A stretch of 64,000 nt of DNA from Gp7-AA6 sp036395755 (GTDB taxonomy: Bacteria; Acidobacteriota; Thermoanaerobaculia; UBA5066; Gp7-AA6): assembly GCA_036395755.1 (NCBI GenBank), contig DASWCZ010000096.1, forward strand, positions 59,519 through 123,518, given 5' to 3'. The translations under genes were made by a program, and so were the position numbers. The notes beneath the pieces are model-generated. The model saw only the letters and a program-made list of their open reading frames with translations. It had not been told where the DNA came from and did no database searches. Shown here one piece after another: positions 55,849-63,988 of this stretch; within the stretch, counting starts at the first letter, position 1, and every line of letters begins with the position of its first letter.

Positions 55849-55854
55849 TTCTAG
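55849..55854 (-). promoter_or_regulatory. -10 element between tRNA-Gln and prs
   Basis: TAGAAT on the minus strand, the same hexamer as the rnpB -10. It would start transcription near 55842, only about 4 nt before TTG 55838. Confidence 0.4.
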
Positions 55855-55876
55855 CCGACTCGGCGTCCCGCTCGAC

Positions 55877-55952
55877 TGGCTGGGGCGGGAGGACTCGAAC
55901 CTCCAGATGCCGGCTCCAAAGGCCGGTGCCTTACCAGTTTGGCGACGCCCCA
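55877..55952 (-). tRNA. tRNA-Gln (UUG)
   Basis: 76 nt with an encoded CCA (55877-55879). The acceptor stem pairs TGGGGCG with CGCCCCA, the anticodon loop CTTTGGA contains TTG, and the T loop GGTTCGAGTCC is standard. It reads CAA (and CAG by wobble). It sits 38 bp upstream of prs on the same strand. Confidence 0.97.
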
Positions 55953-56059
55953 AACGTGGGCGATCAGAAGGATAACCCCGGTTTCGCTCTTCGCTCGGAA
56001 TGGCGGCGTCGTGTGACGCGCCGACTTTGTGCCGGGTTTCTCTCACGAGGAGGAGAGAA

Positions 56060-56092
56060 CGCGCGGTCGGGGGATGACCCCCGACCCGCGCG
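56060..56092. terminator. Strong GC hairpin after the cupin gene
   Basis: GGTCGGGGG / CCCCCGACC (9 bp, loop ATGA), extended by a CGCGC/GCGCG helix with one bulged base. It lies 15 bp after the cupin stop. No T-run follows in either direction, so termination is probable but not certain. Confidence 0.5.
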
Positions 56093-56106
56093 ACGGCAGC
56101 CGGACG

Positions 56107-56607
56107 TTACTTTTTGGCCGGCGCCTTCTTCTCCCCGACAACCTTGAGGTCGAATTTCCTGTTGCTCTCGATGAAGAAAACACACTCCGACGCTGCGTCG
56201 CACGCCGTCGTGTGTTTCTGGTTTGCAGGCTGGAACAGGTACGAGCCGGCTCCGAGCCTCACCTCGGGTTTCCCTTCCTCCCCGTGGATCCACGTGCCCG
56301 AGATGATCACGATCTTGTGATCGGCCGAATGGGTGTGGAGCGGAGCGGAGAAACCCGCCGGGAACTTCTCGATCGCACCGTAGGCACCCTTGGTCGGGTC
56401 GCCCCAGAGCTTGGCGAGCGTCGGGCCGGGAGGCGCACCGGCCAGAGGCTCGAACTTGAGATCCCCCGCAGGCCAGGCAACGAATCCCTTTGCGCTTGCT
56501 TTCTGTGGCGACTTGGCCTTGCCGGCCTCGGGAGCCTGCGCTAGCAAAGCGGCGGAGACTGAGAAAAGAACCGGGAGAGCCAGGATGTGCTTCCATGTTC
56601 TCGACAT
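56107..56607 (-). CDS. Exported cupin-domain protein
   Basis: 166 residues. A signal peptide (HILALPVLFSVSAALLAQA) precedes a single cupin (about 60-155). Motif 1 reads GFSAPLHTHSADHK: the usual HxHxxxE has His in place of Glu. Motif 2 has QPANQKHTTAC. Metal binding is likely; function is unknown. The C-terminus is Lys-rich. ATG 56607 has an ideal AAGGAGG. It splits the otherwise conserved spoVG/tRNA-Gln/prs cluster and is flanked by a terminator on each side, so it looks inserted or independently expressed. Confidence 0.8.
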   Translation of the reverse strand: MSRTWKHILALPVLFSVSAALLAQAPEAGKAKSPQKASAKGFVAWPAGDLKFEPLAGAPPGPTLAKLWGDPTKGAYGAIEKFPAGFSAPLHTHSADHKIVIISGTWIHGEEGKPEVRLGAGSYLFQPANQKHTTACDAASECVFFIESNRKFDLKVVGEKKAPAKK

Positions 56608-56662
56608 GAGGGACCTCCTTCGCCCGTCATTCTATTGATTGAGCGGAGTTGAGAGGGTGAAG

Positions 56663-56688
56663 AAAAAAAGGCCCGATCTCCCTGGCCT
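56663..56688 (-). terminator. Rho-independent terminator after spoVG
   Basis: On the minus strand, AGGCC / GGCCT stem with a loop of about ten bases, followed by a run of seven T residues (plus-strand A at 56663-56669). It lies about 75 bp after the spoVG stop. The 150 bp between spoVG and the cupin gene carries nothing else I can name. Confidence 0.6.
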
Positions 56689-56761
56689 CTTTGGGGATTT
56701 GCCAGATTTCGCCAGCGGCGGGCTCGATTCCGACGGTCGGTGCCTTAACGTCGGCGCTCGG

Positions 56762-57085
56762 CTATTGCGCCACTTCGTGCGCCGCGGGCTCCTCTTCGAC
56801 CGCCGCCTCCGTTTCCAGGCGGGCGGGGGCCTCGGCGCGGACCCTTTCGTACTCCGACAGAATTCGCCGCTCCATCCGCTCGCGGGTCTCGCGGTTCAAC
56901 GGGTGCGCGATGTCCTTGAACTCCCCGTTCTTCTTGCGCTTCGACGGCATGGAGACGAAGACCCCGTTGGGACCCTGAATCACCTTCAGATCGGACACCA
57001 AGAAGCAGTCGTCGAGGACGATCGAGACGTACGCCTTCAGCCTCTCTTCCTCCACGGGAAAAACCTTTACCTGGGTGATCTCCAT
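56762..57085 (-). CDS. spoVG: SpoVG-like septation/RNA-binding regulator
   Basis: 107 residues. The SpoVG core MEITQVKVFPVEEERLKAYV, VIQGPNGVFVSMPSKR and KDIAHPLNRETRERMERR is intact, with an Ala/Glu-rich C-terminal tail. SpoVG binds RNA/DNA and regulates division and virulence in Gram-positives and Borrelia; the role in this diderm is unknown. ATG 57085 overlaps ispE by 19 bp. Commonly next to ispE in many phyla. Confidence 0.95.
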   Translation of the reverse strand: MEITQVKVFPVEEERLKAYVSIVLDDCFLVSDLKVIQGPNGVFVSMPSKRKKNGEFKDIAHPLNRETRERMERRILSEYERVRAEAPARLETEAAVEEEPAAHEVAQ

Positions 57086-57963
57086 TGGGAACCTCCCGAA
57101 GATTCGGTCCGGAGTCGGTACTCGTCGCGGGTCAGGGTCCGACTGCGAAAGACTTGAGCGCCCGGATGCCGCGCGGCGAGGCGTTCCTCGGCGCCCGCCG
57201 CCGCTCCCGCCAGAACGATTGCGGAACCCGAGCCCGTGATGGCGGACTCGGGGGCCAGGGAGCGCGCGGAATCCAGCAAAATACTCATCTCCGCTTTCGT
57301 CTCTAGCACGGCCAATGCCAGATCGTTCGGTCCGAAGAAATTCCGGGACGAGTCGACTTCGAGAGCAGCGGGAATTCGACGATCGTCGAAGGAAGACCCG
57401 GACTCGAGCCGTCGATGGGTCGCATAAACCTCCGCGGTCGAGAGAGGAAAAGGAGGGACGAGCACGAGAAGGTCGGTCGGCTCGGAATCGGGAAGCGGCC
57501 TCACGGAGTCGCCCCGGCCGGTCACTTCCGCTTCGCCGCCGACGAGAAAGAACGGAACGTCGCTCCCGAGAGAAGCGGCGAGCACTCGAAGGTCCTCGCG
57601 GGTCAGCCCGGCGCCCCAGAGCCGCGCGAGAAGCGCGAGCGCGCGGGCCGCGTCGGAGCTGCCTCCTCCGAGACCCGCGCCCACGGGGATCTTCTTCTTC
57701 AGCCGGATCGCCGCGTCGGCCGGTCGGCCGAGGTGATTCGCGAGAGCTCGGCCGGCGCGGACGGCGAGGTTGGATTCGTCCGATGGAACCGGAAACCCTT
57801 CGCAGGAAAGCGTCAGATCTCCGTCTCCGGTCTCGACCTCGATCGAGTCCGCGAGGTCGATCGCGACGACCCGCGATCGAATCTCGTGGTAGCCGTCGGA
57901 GCGAACGCCGCCGACCCGGAGTTCCCGGTTGATCTTCGCCGGGGCTTCCCCGGAGATCCTCAC
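57067..57963 (-). CDS. ispE: 4-(cytidine 5'-diphospho)-2-C-methyl-D-erythritol kinase
   Basis: 298 residues. GHMP kinase of the MEP isoprenoid route. The N-terminus APAKINRELRVGGVRSDGYH, the ATP motif VGAGLGGGSSDAARAL and TGSGSAIVLAGA near the C-terminus are present. GTG 57963 overlaps the upstream lipoprotein stop as GTGA. It is in the usual order with spoVG. Confidence 0.94.
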   Translation of the reverse strand: MRISGEAPAKINRELRVGGVRSDGYHEIRSRVVAIDLADSIEVETGDGDLTLSCEGFPVPSDESNLAVRAGRALANHLGRPADAAIRLKKKIPVGAGLGGGSSDAARALALLARLWGAGLTREDLRVLAASLGSDVPFFLVGGEAEVTGRGDSVRPLPDSEPTDLLVLVPPFPLSTAEVYATHRRLESGSSFDDRRIPAALEVDSSRNFFGPNDLALAVLETKAEMSILLDSARSLAPESAITGSGSAIVLAGAAAGAEERLAARHPGAQVFRSRTLTRDEYRLRTESSGGSQWRSPR

Positions 57964-58610
57964 GGAGTGGGCGGAGAAGGGTCGGCCGGTTCCCGGGCGA
58001 CGAGGGTGAGCTCGAGGCGTCTGCCCGAACGGCGGTCTTCGATCGCGATCCGTTCGGGCCAGGGATCGAGGCGACCGGAGTACGTCGCCAGCAGGTCCGC
58101 CTCGGGCCGCGCGATGCGCAGCGTCTCGAGCCGCGCTCGCGAGACTTCGAGGACGCCTTCGACCTCGTCCTTGCCGGGGAAGCGCAGCAACGTCTGTCCG
58201 TCCCGCGCGCCGGCGACCCGGGGCTCCGCGCGCCAGACACCGGCGAGCACGGCGCGAAGCTCCTCGGCGTCGAGCGGGATCGGCCGAGCGCCGCTCGCCG
58301 ACAGAACTCCCGACGTGTAGCGGGCGAGCGGGGATCCGAAGGGCCCGGAGAGAGTCGCCTCGAGCCGTCCCGGGACCGCCACGACCGCGAGCGTGCCCGG
58401 CATTTTCACGAGCCCGTGCGACATCCGCGCGTCGTAGAGCAGGCGAACCGGCCCGAGAGAGTCCGCGCGCTCCAGCGCATCCCTCCAGGCATCGAGCGCC
58501 CGACGCGAGTCCTCGATGCCGGCGGGACCGAACGGCGGAGTCCGCGAGGCGCAGCCGGCGGCGAGGAGGAGCCCAAAGAGGAGCGACCACCGGCAGGCCT
58601 CGCGAACAAC
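57960..58610 (-). CDS. Lipoprotein with no visible start codon
   Basis: About 217 residues if read from the signal. RWSLLFGLLLAAGCAS has a clean lipobox (LAAGC) and mature protein follows (ESxR-type helix then GPVRLLYDARMSHGLVKMPG, LEATLSGPFGSPLARYTSG), resembling LolB/DUF4292-type beta-rich outer-membrane lipoproteins. No ATG, GTG, TTG or CTG lies in frame between the TPR gene's TAG (58653) and the lipobox; the first is CTG then ATG 58424, which would remove the signal. The given start (GTT 58610) is only a boundary. Tandem ACTTTGG repeats directly upstream may have destroyed the start, or there is an assembly error. Confidence 0.6.
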   Translation of the reverse strand, partial: VVREACRWSLLFGLLLAAGCASRTPPFGPAGIEDSRRALDAWRDALERADSLGPVRLLYDARMSHGLVKMPGTLAVVAVPGRLEATLSGPFGSPLARYTSGVLSASGARPIPLDAEELRAVLAGVWRAEPRVAGARDGQTLLRFPGKDEVEGVLEVSRARLETLRIARPEADLLATYSGRLDPWPERIAIEDRRSGRRLELTLVAREPADPSPPTP

Positions 58611-58617
58611 GCCGCCG

Positions 58618-58652
58618 GTGACTTTGGACTTTGGAGTCTGGACTTTGGACTC
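58618..58652. repeat. Short tandem repeat (GACTTTGGACT)
   Basis: GACTTTGGACT units repeat with GAGTCTG between them in the short gap between the TPR gene stop and the lipoprotein frame. Microsatellite-like, and therefore prone to length change. Confidence 0.7.
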
Positions 58653-60542
58653 CTAACTCTTTCGGGCGATTCGCGCGAGCTTCTGGCGGACCCTCTCCGG
58701 CTCATCGTGCTTGAGCGCCAGGGCGCGCTCCCAGTGGGCGATGGCCTTCGGAGCGTCCCCCTGGCGTTCGGACAGATCGCCCAGGTGCTCTTCGATCGTG
58801 GGATCGTCCGGGTCGTATTCCTTGGCGGCTGACAGATAGTTCGCGGCTTTCTCGAGTCGGCCGAGACGGAAGTAGACCCATCCGAGCGAGTCGAGGTACG
58901 CGCCGTTGCGCGGCTCGCGCGCCACCGCCTTTTCCAGGAGCTCCCGCGCCTCTTCTAGCCGGGTGCCTTTGTCCGCCCACATGTAACCGAGGTAGTTCTG
59001 GGCGGCCGAATCGTTGGGTCTTCCAGAGAGGAGCTTCTGGAAGATCTTCTCCGCCTCGGCCGACGAACCCGTTCTCTCGAGTGCCGCCCCGAGCCGGAAG
59101 AGCGCTTCGGTGCTCTCCGGGAAGCGGACGGAGGCGTCGCGGGCCACCCGACCCGACCCCGTGAAGTCCTTGACGCGCGCGTAGACGTCGGCCGCAGCGA
59201 GAACGTCGTCGACGTCCTGCGAGGCGGCGAGCTTACCGAGCGTCTCTTCCGCCTTCTTCTTGTCGCCCGAGCGATACAGGAACTCGGCGACTAGGGCGGC
59301 CCACTCCGGCTTGTCCGGCTCTGCGGCGGCCGCCGCGCGAGCGATCTGGAGACCGGAGGCGAAGTCGTCCTTCTCCCGGGCCGCGCTCGCCTGGATCCGG
59401 ACGGCCCTCGCGTTCACCGTTCCCGCCTTCACGGCGAGCGGCGCCAAGATCTGCATTCCCCGGGCGTAGTCCTTCTGGAGAATTGCCAGGTACCCGAGCT
59501 CGACGTTCGCGGCATCTTTGGCGGGGATCTTGTGCGGGTCGTCGCCCGCGCGACGGATGGCGTCGTCGAGTTGTGTCTTCGCGTCGGCGTAACGCCTCTC
59601 GCGCAGGAGCTCACCGACGAGCGCGCGCCGCGTCACGTCGTCGTCGGGGTCCTCGACGACGAGAGCACGAAGGATCTTCTCCCCCTCCGGCGAGCTTCCC
59701 TTCTCGAAGAGGACCTGCGCGAGGAGACGTCGGATCGCCCGATTCTCGGGTCGCTTGGCGGCCAGTTCGCGCGCACGGCGCTCGGCCTCGGCAAAGCGCC
59801 CGGCGCGGGCCAGGTCGAGGGTGACCCGCTCGGGAATGGCGGTGTTCTCGGGGTCGGTCTTTTCGAGCGTCTGGAGGAGCTCCAGAGCGCGGTCGAGCCG
59901 ATCGTCCTCTTCGTAGAGGTCGATCAGAGCGGCGGAGGTCTCCCGGTCCGCCGGATTTTCCTCGAGAAGGGCCCGGTAGATGTCTTCGGCCTCCTTCGTG
60001 TGCCCGCTCTTGGCCTTCGCTTCCGCCGTCAGGCGGGCGAGAGCCGGCTGGGCCGGCTCCCCTGCCTCCTCGAGAACGCGGGAGGCTTCCGCCGCCCGCC
60101 CCCGCGAGAGGAGAGCCCGGGCGAGAGGGGCCGCGATGGAAGGATCTCCAGGGGAGAGCTTCCGCGCGGCCTCGAGCTCCGCGATGGCGACGTCCAACCG
60201 CGATGGATCCCGCTCGGAGGCTCCGAGCTCCAGGGCGCCCAGCAGCCGGCGTCCTTCCACGAACTGCGGATCGATCCGCACGACCTCGCGCGCCTGCTTG
60301 ATCGCCTCGTCGGGGACGTTCAGGTCGCGCAGGAGCTGCGCGTACTCGAACCGGACGACGGCGTCTTCGGGGACGAGCTCGATCACCTTGCGATAGAGAT
60401 CGAGAGCCTCCCGGTAGCGTCCGTCGGCGACCGCCGTCCGCGCGCGGAGAAAAGCCTTGCGGGTGTCCCGGAGGTCGGCGGCTCCGAGCGATCCCGAGGT
60501 GATCAAGAGAGCGAGTCCGGCAGCCGCAAGGCGTGTCTTCAT
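58653..60542 (-). CDS. Exported TPR-repeat protein
   Basis: 629 residues. Signal peptide (LAAAGLALLITSGSLGA) then a solenoid of about 15 tetratricopeptide repeats (for example AVVRFEYAQLLRDLNVPDEA, ALARLTAEAKAKSGHTKEAE, NGAYLDSLGWVYFRLGRLEK). It is probably periplasmic and resembles outer-membrane or cell-envelope assembly scaffolds such as PelB/BamD-like TPR proteins, without being identifiable. The upstream gene on the opposite strand is HU. ATG 60542 was chosen; there is nothing upstream but the HU shadow. Confidence 0.85.
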   Translation of the reverse strand: MKTRLAAAGLALLITSGSLGAADLRDTRKAFLRARTAVADGRYREALDLYRKVIELVPEDAVVRFEYAQLLRDLNVPDEAIKQAREVVRIDPQFVEGRRLLGALELGASERDPSRLDVAIAELEAARKLSPGDPSIAAPLARALLSRGRAAEASRVLEEAGEPAQPALARLTAEAKAKSGHTKEAEDIYRALLEENPADRETSAALIDLYEEDDRLDRALELLQTLEKTDPENTAIPERVTLDLARAGRFAEAERRARELAAKRPENRAIRRLLAQVLFEKGSSPEGEKILRALVVEDPDDDVTRRALVGELLRERRYADAKTQLDDAIRRAGDDPHKIPAKDAANVELGYLAILQKDYARGMQILAPLAVKAGTVNARAVRIQASAAREKDDFASGLQIARAAAAAEPDKPEWAALVAEFLYRSGDKKKAEETLGKLAASQDVDDVLAAADVYARVKDFTGSGRVARDASVRFPESTEALFRLGAALERTGSSAEAEKIFQKLLSGRPNDSAAQNYLGYMWADKGTRLEEARELLEKAVAREPRNGAYLDSLGWVYFRLGRLEKAANYLSAAKEYDPDDPTIEEHLGDLSERQGDAPKAIAHWERALALKHDEPERVRQKLARIARKS

Positions 60543-60662
60543 GGGAGCCCAAACGCCGCGAGACCGATCTTCATGCCCGCCGCGAATGTAGCACGCGCCC
60601 GGGGACCGAAAACGGGAAGCGAAAATCGAAAATCGGAGCCCGAAGTCGCGTTGTTTCAGAGA

Positions 60663-60668
60663 TATAAT
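60663..60668 (+). promoter_or_regulatory. Consensus -10 of the second HU gene
   Basis: A perfect TATAAT, giving a transcription start near 60675. No good -35 is visible. ATG 60694 follows with GGAGG at 60684-60688. Confidence 0.55.
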
Positions 60669-60693
60669 GCGCCGCGAATTTCCGGAGGGCGCA

Positions 60694-60963
60694 ATGATCA
60701 AAGCCGACATCGTCGACCTCGTCGTCGACCTCGCGAAGATTCCTCGCGCCAAGGCGGCAACCGCGGTCGAGACGGTGATCGAGTCGATGCGCTCCGCGCT
60801 CGGGGCAGGAGATCGCATCGAGCTGCGCGGCTTCGGCGTCTTCCAGGTGAAACGTCGCAAGCGCGGCATCGGACGCAACCCCAAGACCGGAGTCGAGGTG
60901 ACGATCCCGCCCGGCAACACGATCCGATTCAAGCCGGGCAAGGACCTGCGCGACCTGCCCTAG
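60694..60963 (+). CDS. HU/IHF-family DNA-binding protein, paralogue 2
   Basis: 89 residues. MIKADIVDLVVDLAKIPRAK and GFGVFQVKRRKRGIGRNPKT are diagnostic. It is more basic in the arm (KRRKRG) than the paralogue at 20655. ATG 60694 with GGAGG five bases upstream is preferred over ATG 60667, which lies in the -10. It is followed by the M50 protease after 24 bp. Confidence 0.92.
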   Translation: MIKADIVDLVVDLAKIPRAKAATAVETVIESMRSALGAGDRIELRGFGVFQVKRRKRGIGRNPKTGVEVTIPPGNTIRFKPGKDLRDLP

Positions 60964-60987
60964 ACGGTCCGTGGCGGCATCCGCCCG

Positions 60988-61902
60988 ATGGAACCTTCGA
61001 CCCCGCCTCCCGAGCCTTTTCCCTCACCGCCGAAGTGGGAGAGAAAGAGACGATGGAGAATCCCGGAACACCCTCTCTTCCATCTTCTGCTGCTGGCGCT
61101 GACTCTCATCACCACGACGGTCTTTGGTGGCGCGGTGTTCTCGAGAGGAGGCGGGCCCTTGCGGGGAGGGCACCTCACCGACGGGCTGGCGTTTTCCATT
61201 CCGCTGCTCCTCATTCTCGGCGTGCACGAGCTCGGCCACTACGCCGTCTGCCGCCGGCACGGCGTCGCGGCCACGCTCCCTTACTTCCTGCCGGCCCCGA
61301 TTCCGAACCTGATCGGCACTTTCGGCGCGTTGATCCGCATCAAGGAGCCGATCCGCGACAAGAGGGCGCTGCTCGAGATCGGCGCGGCGGGGCCCCTCGC
61401 CGGCTTCTTCACCGCTCTTCCCTTTCTGCTCTACGGCGTGACCCGGGCGACGCCGAACCCGCAGTCGGTCGCTCCGGGCTCGGTCCTCTTCGAATATCCG
61501 ATCCTCGTGCGCTTCGCGCAGGATCTGACGGGCGCCGGCCGCTACACGAGCGCCGGGGTGCAGGAGCACCCCGTGTTCATGGCCGCATGGTTTGGGCTTC
61601 TGGTCACGGCCCTGAACCTCCTGCCGATCGGGCAGCTCGACGGCGGCCACGTGATCCGTGCAGCCCTCGGACGCCGTCAGCCGATCGCGTCGTACGGGGT
61701 CCTGCTGCTGGCGGCGCTTTCCGCGTTGCGGGGGCCGGTCTGGGCCTTTTTCTGCTTCTTCACGGCGATCTTCTTGGGAGTCGCGCATCCCCCCGTCGAA
61801 AACGACGACGAACCGCTCCCCTTCTCTCACAAGATGATCGCGCTCCTTTGTCTGGCCGTTTTCCTCCTGTGCTTCACGCTCGTGCCGATAAGGGTGATTT
61901 AG
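60988..61902 (+). CDS. Site-2-protease-type M50 metallopeptidase (long form)
   Basis: 304 residues. The zinc-binding HELGHYAVCRRHGV and the LLPIGQLDGGH motif are present. It resembles the SREBP-type site-2 proteases with a GAAGPLAGFF helix. It may cleave membrane proteins within the bilayer; substrate unknown. The N-terminal 30 residues are Pro/Lys-rich and cytoplasmic. Confidence 0.9.
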   Translation: MEPSTPPPEPFPSPPKWERKRRWRIPEHPLFHLLLLALTLITTTVFGGAVFSRGGGPLRGGHLTDGLAFSIPLLLILGVHELGHYAVCRRHGVAATLPYFLPAPIPNLIGTFGALIRIKEPIRDKRALLEIGAAGPLAGFFTALPFLLYGVTRATPNPQSVAPGSVLFEYPILVRFAQDLTGAGRYTSAGVQEHPVFMAAWFGLLVTALNLLPIGQLDGGHVIRAALGRRQPIASYGVLLLAALSALRGPVWAFFCFFTAIFLGVAHPPVENDDEPLPFSHKMIALLCLAVFLLCFTLVPIRVI

Positions 61903-61906
61903 GGGC

Positions 61907-62344
61907 TCAGACTTCGAGGACGAACGTCGCCGGGCCGTCGTTGACGAGAGAGACCTGCATGAACTCCCCGAAGACGCCGGTCGCGACCGGGACGCCCTGC
62001 TCCGCGAGCGCCGCGACGAAGCGCTCGTAGAGCGGCTTCGCCTCCACTCCCGCGAGCGCGCGCTCGAAGCCGGGACGCCGGCCGCGCGAGAGGTCGGCCC
62101 CGAGGGTGAATTGCGAGACGACGAGCACGCTGCCGCCGACCGCCGCGAGATCGCGGTTCATCTTTCCGTTCTCGTCTTCGAAAACCCGCAGTCCGGCGAC
62201 TTTGCGGGCCGCCTCCTCCGCCCCCCCGGGCTCGTCCCCTTTTTCCGCGCCAAGGAGAACGAGCAGGCCGCGCCCGATCCGCGCCACGGACTTCCCCCGG
62301 ACCAGGACTTGCGCTTCGGAGACTCTCTGGAGGACGAGCTTCAT
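61907..62344 (-). CDS. dtd: D-aminoacyl-tRNA deacylase
   Basis: 145 residues. Hydrolyses D-amino acids from tRNA. MKLVLQRVSEAQVLVRGKSV, the SQFTLGADL region and the C-terminal SLVNDGPATFVLEV (NxGPxT motif) are diagnostic. Start ATG 62344 overlaps the murJ stop as ATGA. Confidence 0.96.
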   Translation of the reverse strand: MKLVLQRVSEAQVLVRGKSVARIGRGLLVLLGAEKGDEPGGAEEAARKVAGLRVFEDENGKMNRDLAAVGGSVLVVSQFTLGADLSRGRRPGFERALAGVEAKPLYERFVAALAEQGVPVATGVFGEFMQVSLVNDGPATFVLEV

Positions 62345-63975
62345 CGCGCGTCCCCGCGTCCGCTCTTGCGCCTCACGAGGAGCCGGACGAATTCGCGCGG
62401 CTCGGTCGCGCGCAGGAGGATGGCCACTCCGAGGTAGACGGCCATTCCGACGAGCGTGGCCGCCGCGAGAAAGAGAAGCCTCTCCCCGGTCGTGTGAAGG
62501 GGGTGCCTCGCGAGCAGCCAGGCGGCGCCCCGGCCCGCGATCACCGCCATGGCTGCCGAAGCGGCGAGGACGCGCGCCAGGGTCGCCGCGAGGTCCTTCA
62601 GTCCGAGACGCCCTTCGCGGCGCCAGAGGAAGCTGAGGAGCAGAACGAAGTTCGCGATCGCTCCGCACGACGTCGCGAACGCGACCGACGCGACCCCCCA
62701 GGGCCGCAATGCGATCGAGACCGACACGAAGACCGCCAGGTCCGCCGCGGCGCAGAAGACCGGTGTCCGTGTGTCCTTGCGGGCGTAGTGGGCAAAGACG
62801 AGAAGGCTGCTCGAGGAGATGAAGAAGAGCCCGATTGCGTAGAAGGAGAGGGCCTGCGCGGTGGCGGTGGTCGCGGCCGGACCGAAGCGTCCCCCCTGGA
62901 AGAGCGCGGCGATGACCGTCTCGCGAAGCACCGCGAGACCGACCGCCCACGGGATGGTGACGAACGCGACGAGACGGAGCCCGAAGCGCAGCGTTTCCTT
63001 GAACGGGCCGCGGTCCTTTTCGAGCGCCTGACGGGCGAGGAGCGGCAGGATCGCGGTCGAGACGGAGATGACGAATCCGCCGCGGACGAGCTCGATCACG
63101 CGGTTGCCGAAGGTCAGGTAGGACACCGCTCCGTCTCCGAACACCGAGGCGAAGCGGGTCGAAAGGGCGATCGTGATCGCGTAGATCCCAAAGCCGAAGA
63201 GGCGCGGGACGAGAAGGAAGAAGACCGCCCGGACGTCCGGATCCGAGAAGCGCACGTTCCACTTTCCAATCGCGGACAGAGACCGCGCCGCCGGAATCTG
63301 GACCGCCATCTGGAGGATCCCACCGACGAGCACGCCCACGGCGAGCGCGACGGTCGGCTCGCGGAAGCGCGGAGCGAGAACGACCGCCCCGAAGATGATC
63401 GCGAGGTTCAGGAGAACGGGCGACATCGCCGAGATCGCGAACCGCCCGTGCGCGTTCAGGACGGCCTGCAGGAGAGCGGCGACCGAAATGAAGCAGAGGT
63501 ACGGGAACATGAGCCGCGTGAGGTAGATCGTGAGCGGGATCTTTCCGGGCGTGGAGGCGAAGCCCTTGGCGAGCAGACGCACGATCGCCGGCGCGAAGAG
63601 GATTCCGAGAACCGTGATGGCGGAGACGAGGAGGGTGAGCGCGGAGAGGATCCGGGCCGCGAAGAGGCGCGCGTCCTCGACCGAGCCGTTCTTGCGCCGC
63701 TCGGCGTAGGAGGGAATGAAGACTCCCGGCAGCGCTCCCTCCGCCACGAGCTGTCGGAGGAGGTTCGGGATGCGGAACGCCGTGTAGAAGACGTCGGAGG
63801 CCGCGCTCGCCCCGAAGAACGCGGCGATCGTCTTGTCCCGTGCGTACCCGGTCAGCCGGGACGCGAGGGTCAGGAGCGTGATGACCGACGCGGAACGGAC
63901 CAGCCGCCCGCGCGCCTCCTCCGCCGGCAGCGGCACGTCCGTCACTTCGGGGAGTCGTTCATCAGCTCGCGACAT
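62341..63975 (-). CDS. murJ: Lipid II flippase MurJ
   Basis: 544 residues with about 14 transmembrane helices. The MurJ/MVF signatures SRLTGYARDKTIAAFFGASA, FRIPNLLRQLVAEGALPGVF and PVLLNLAIIFG are present. It flips lipid II for peptidoglycan synthesis. ATG 63975 is immediately preceded by a possible -10, so the mRNA may be leaderless. Confidence 0.96.
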   Translation of the reverse strand: MSRADERLPEVTDVPLPAEEARGRLVRSASVITLLTLASRLTGYARDKTIAAFFGASAASDVFYTAFRIPNLLRQLVAEGALPGVFIPSYAERRKNGSVEDARLFAARILSALTLLVSAITVLGILFAPAIVRLLAKGFASTPGKIPLTIYLTRLMFPYLCFISVAALLQAVLNAHGRFAISAMSPVLLNLAIIFGAVVLAPRFREPTVALAVGVLVGGILQMAVQIPAARSLSAIGKWNVRFSDPDVRAVFFLLVPRLFGFGIYAITIALSTRFASVFGDGAVSYLTFGNRVIELVRGGFVISVSTAILPLLARQALEKDRGPFKETLRFGLRLVAFVTIPWAVGLAVLRETVIAALFQGGRFGPAATTATAQALSFYAIGLFFISSSSLLVFAHYARKDTRTPVFCAAADLAVFVSVSIALRPWGVASVAFATSCGAIANFVLLLSFLWRREGRLGLKDLAATLARVLAASAAMAVIAGRGAAWLLARHPLHTTGERLLFLAAATLVGMAVYLGVAILLRATEPREFVRLLVRRKSGRGDAR

Positions 63976-63979
63976 TTTA

Positions 63980-63988
63980 AGAGTAGCA
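63980..63988 (-). promoter_or_regulatory. Extended -10 next to the murJ start
   Basis: Minus strand TGCTACTCT, an extended -10 (TG-n-TACTCT). The start of transcription would fall at or within ATG 63975. Only 25 bp of upstream sequence is in the window, so a -35 cannot be assessed. Confidence 0.35.

Noticed and set aside
56690..56761. Possible second tRNA or tRNA remnant after spoVG (GGTGCCTTA, TCGATTCC-like stretches)
   Set aside because: Partly shares short strings with the tRNA-Gln, but no acceptor stem, anticodon arm or T arm can be paired, and the first bases are spoVG coding sequence.
60605..60640. Short GAAAATCGAAAATCGG direct repeat before the second HU gene
   Set aside because: Too short and imperfect to distinguish from chance.
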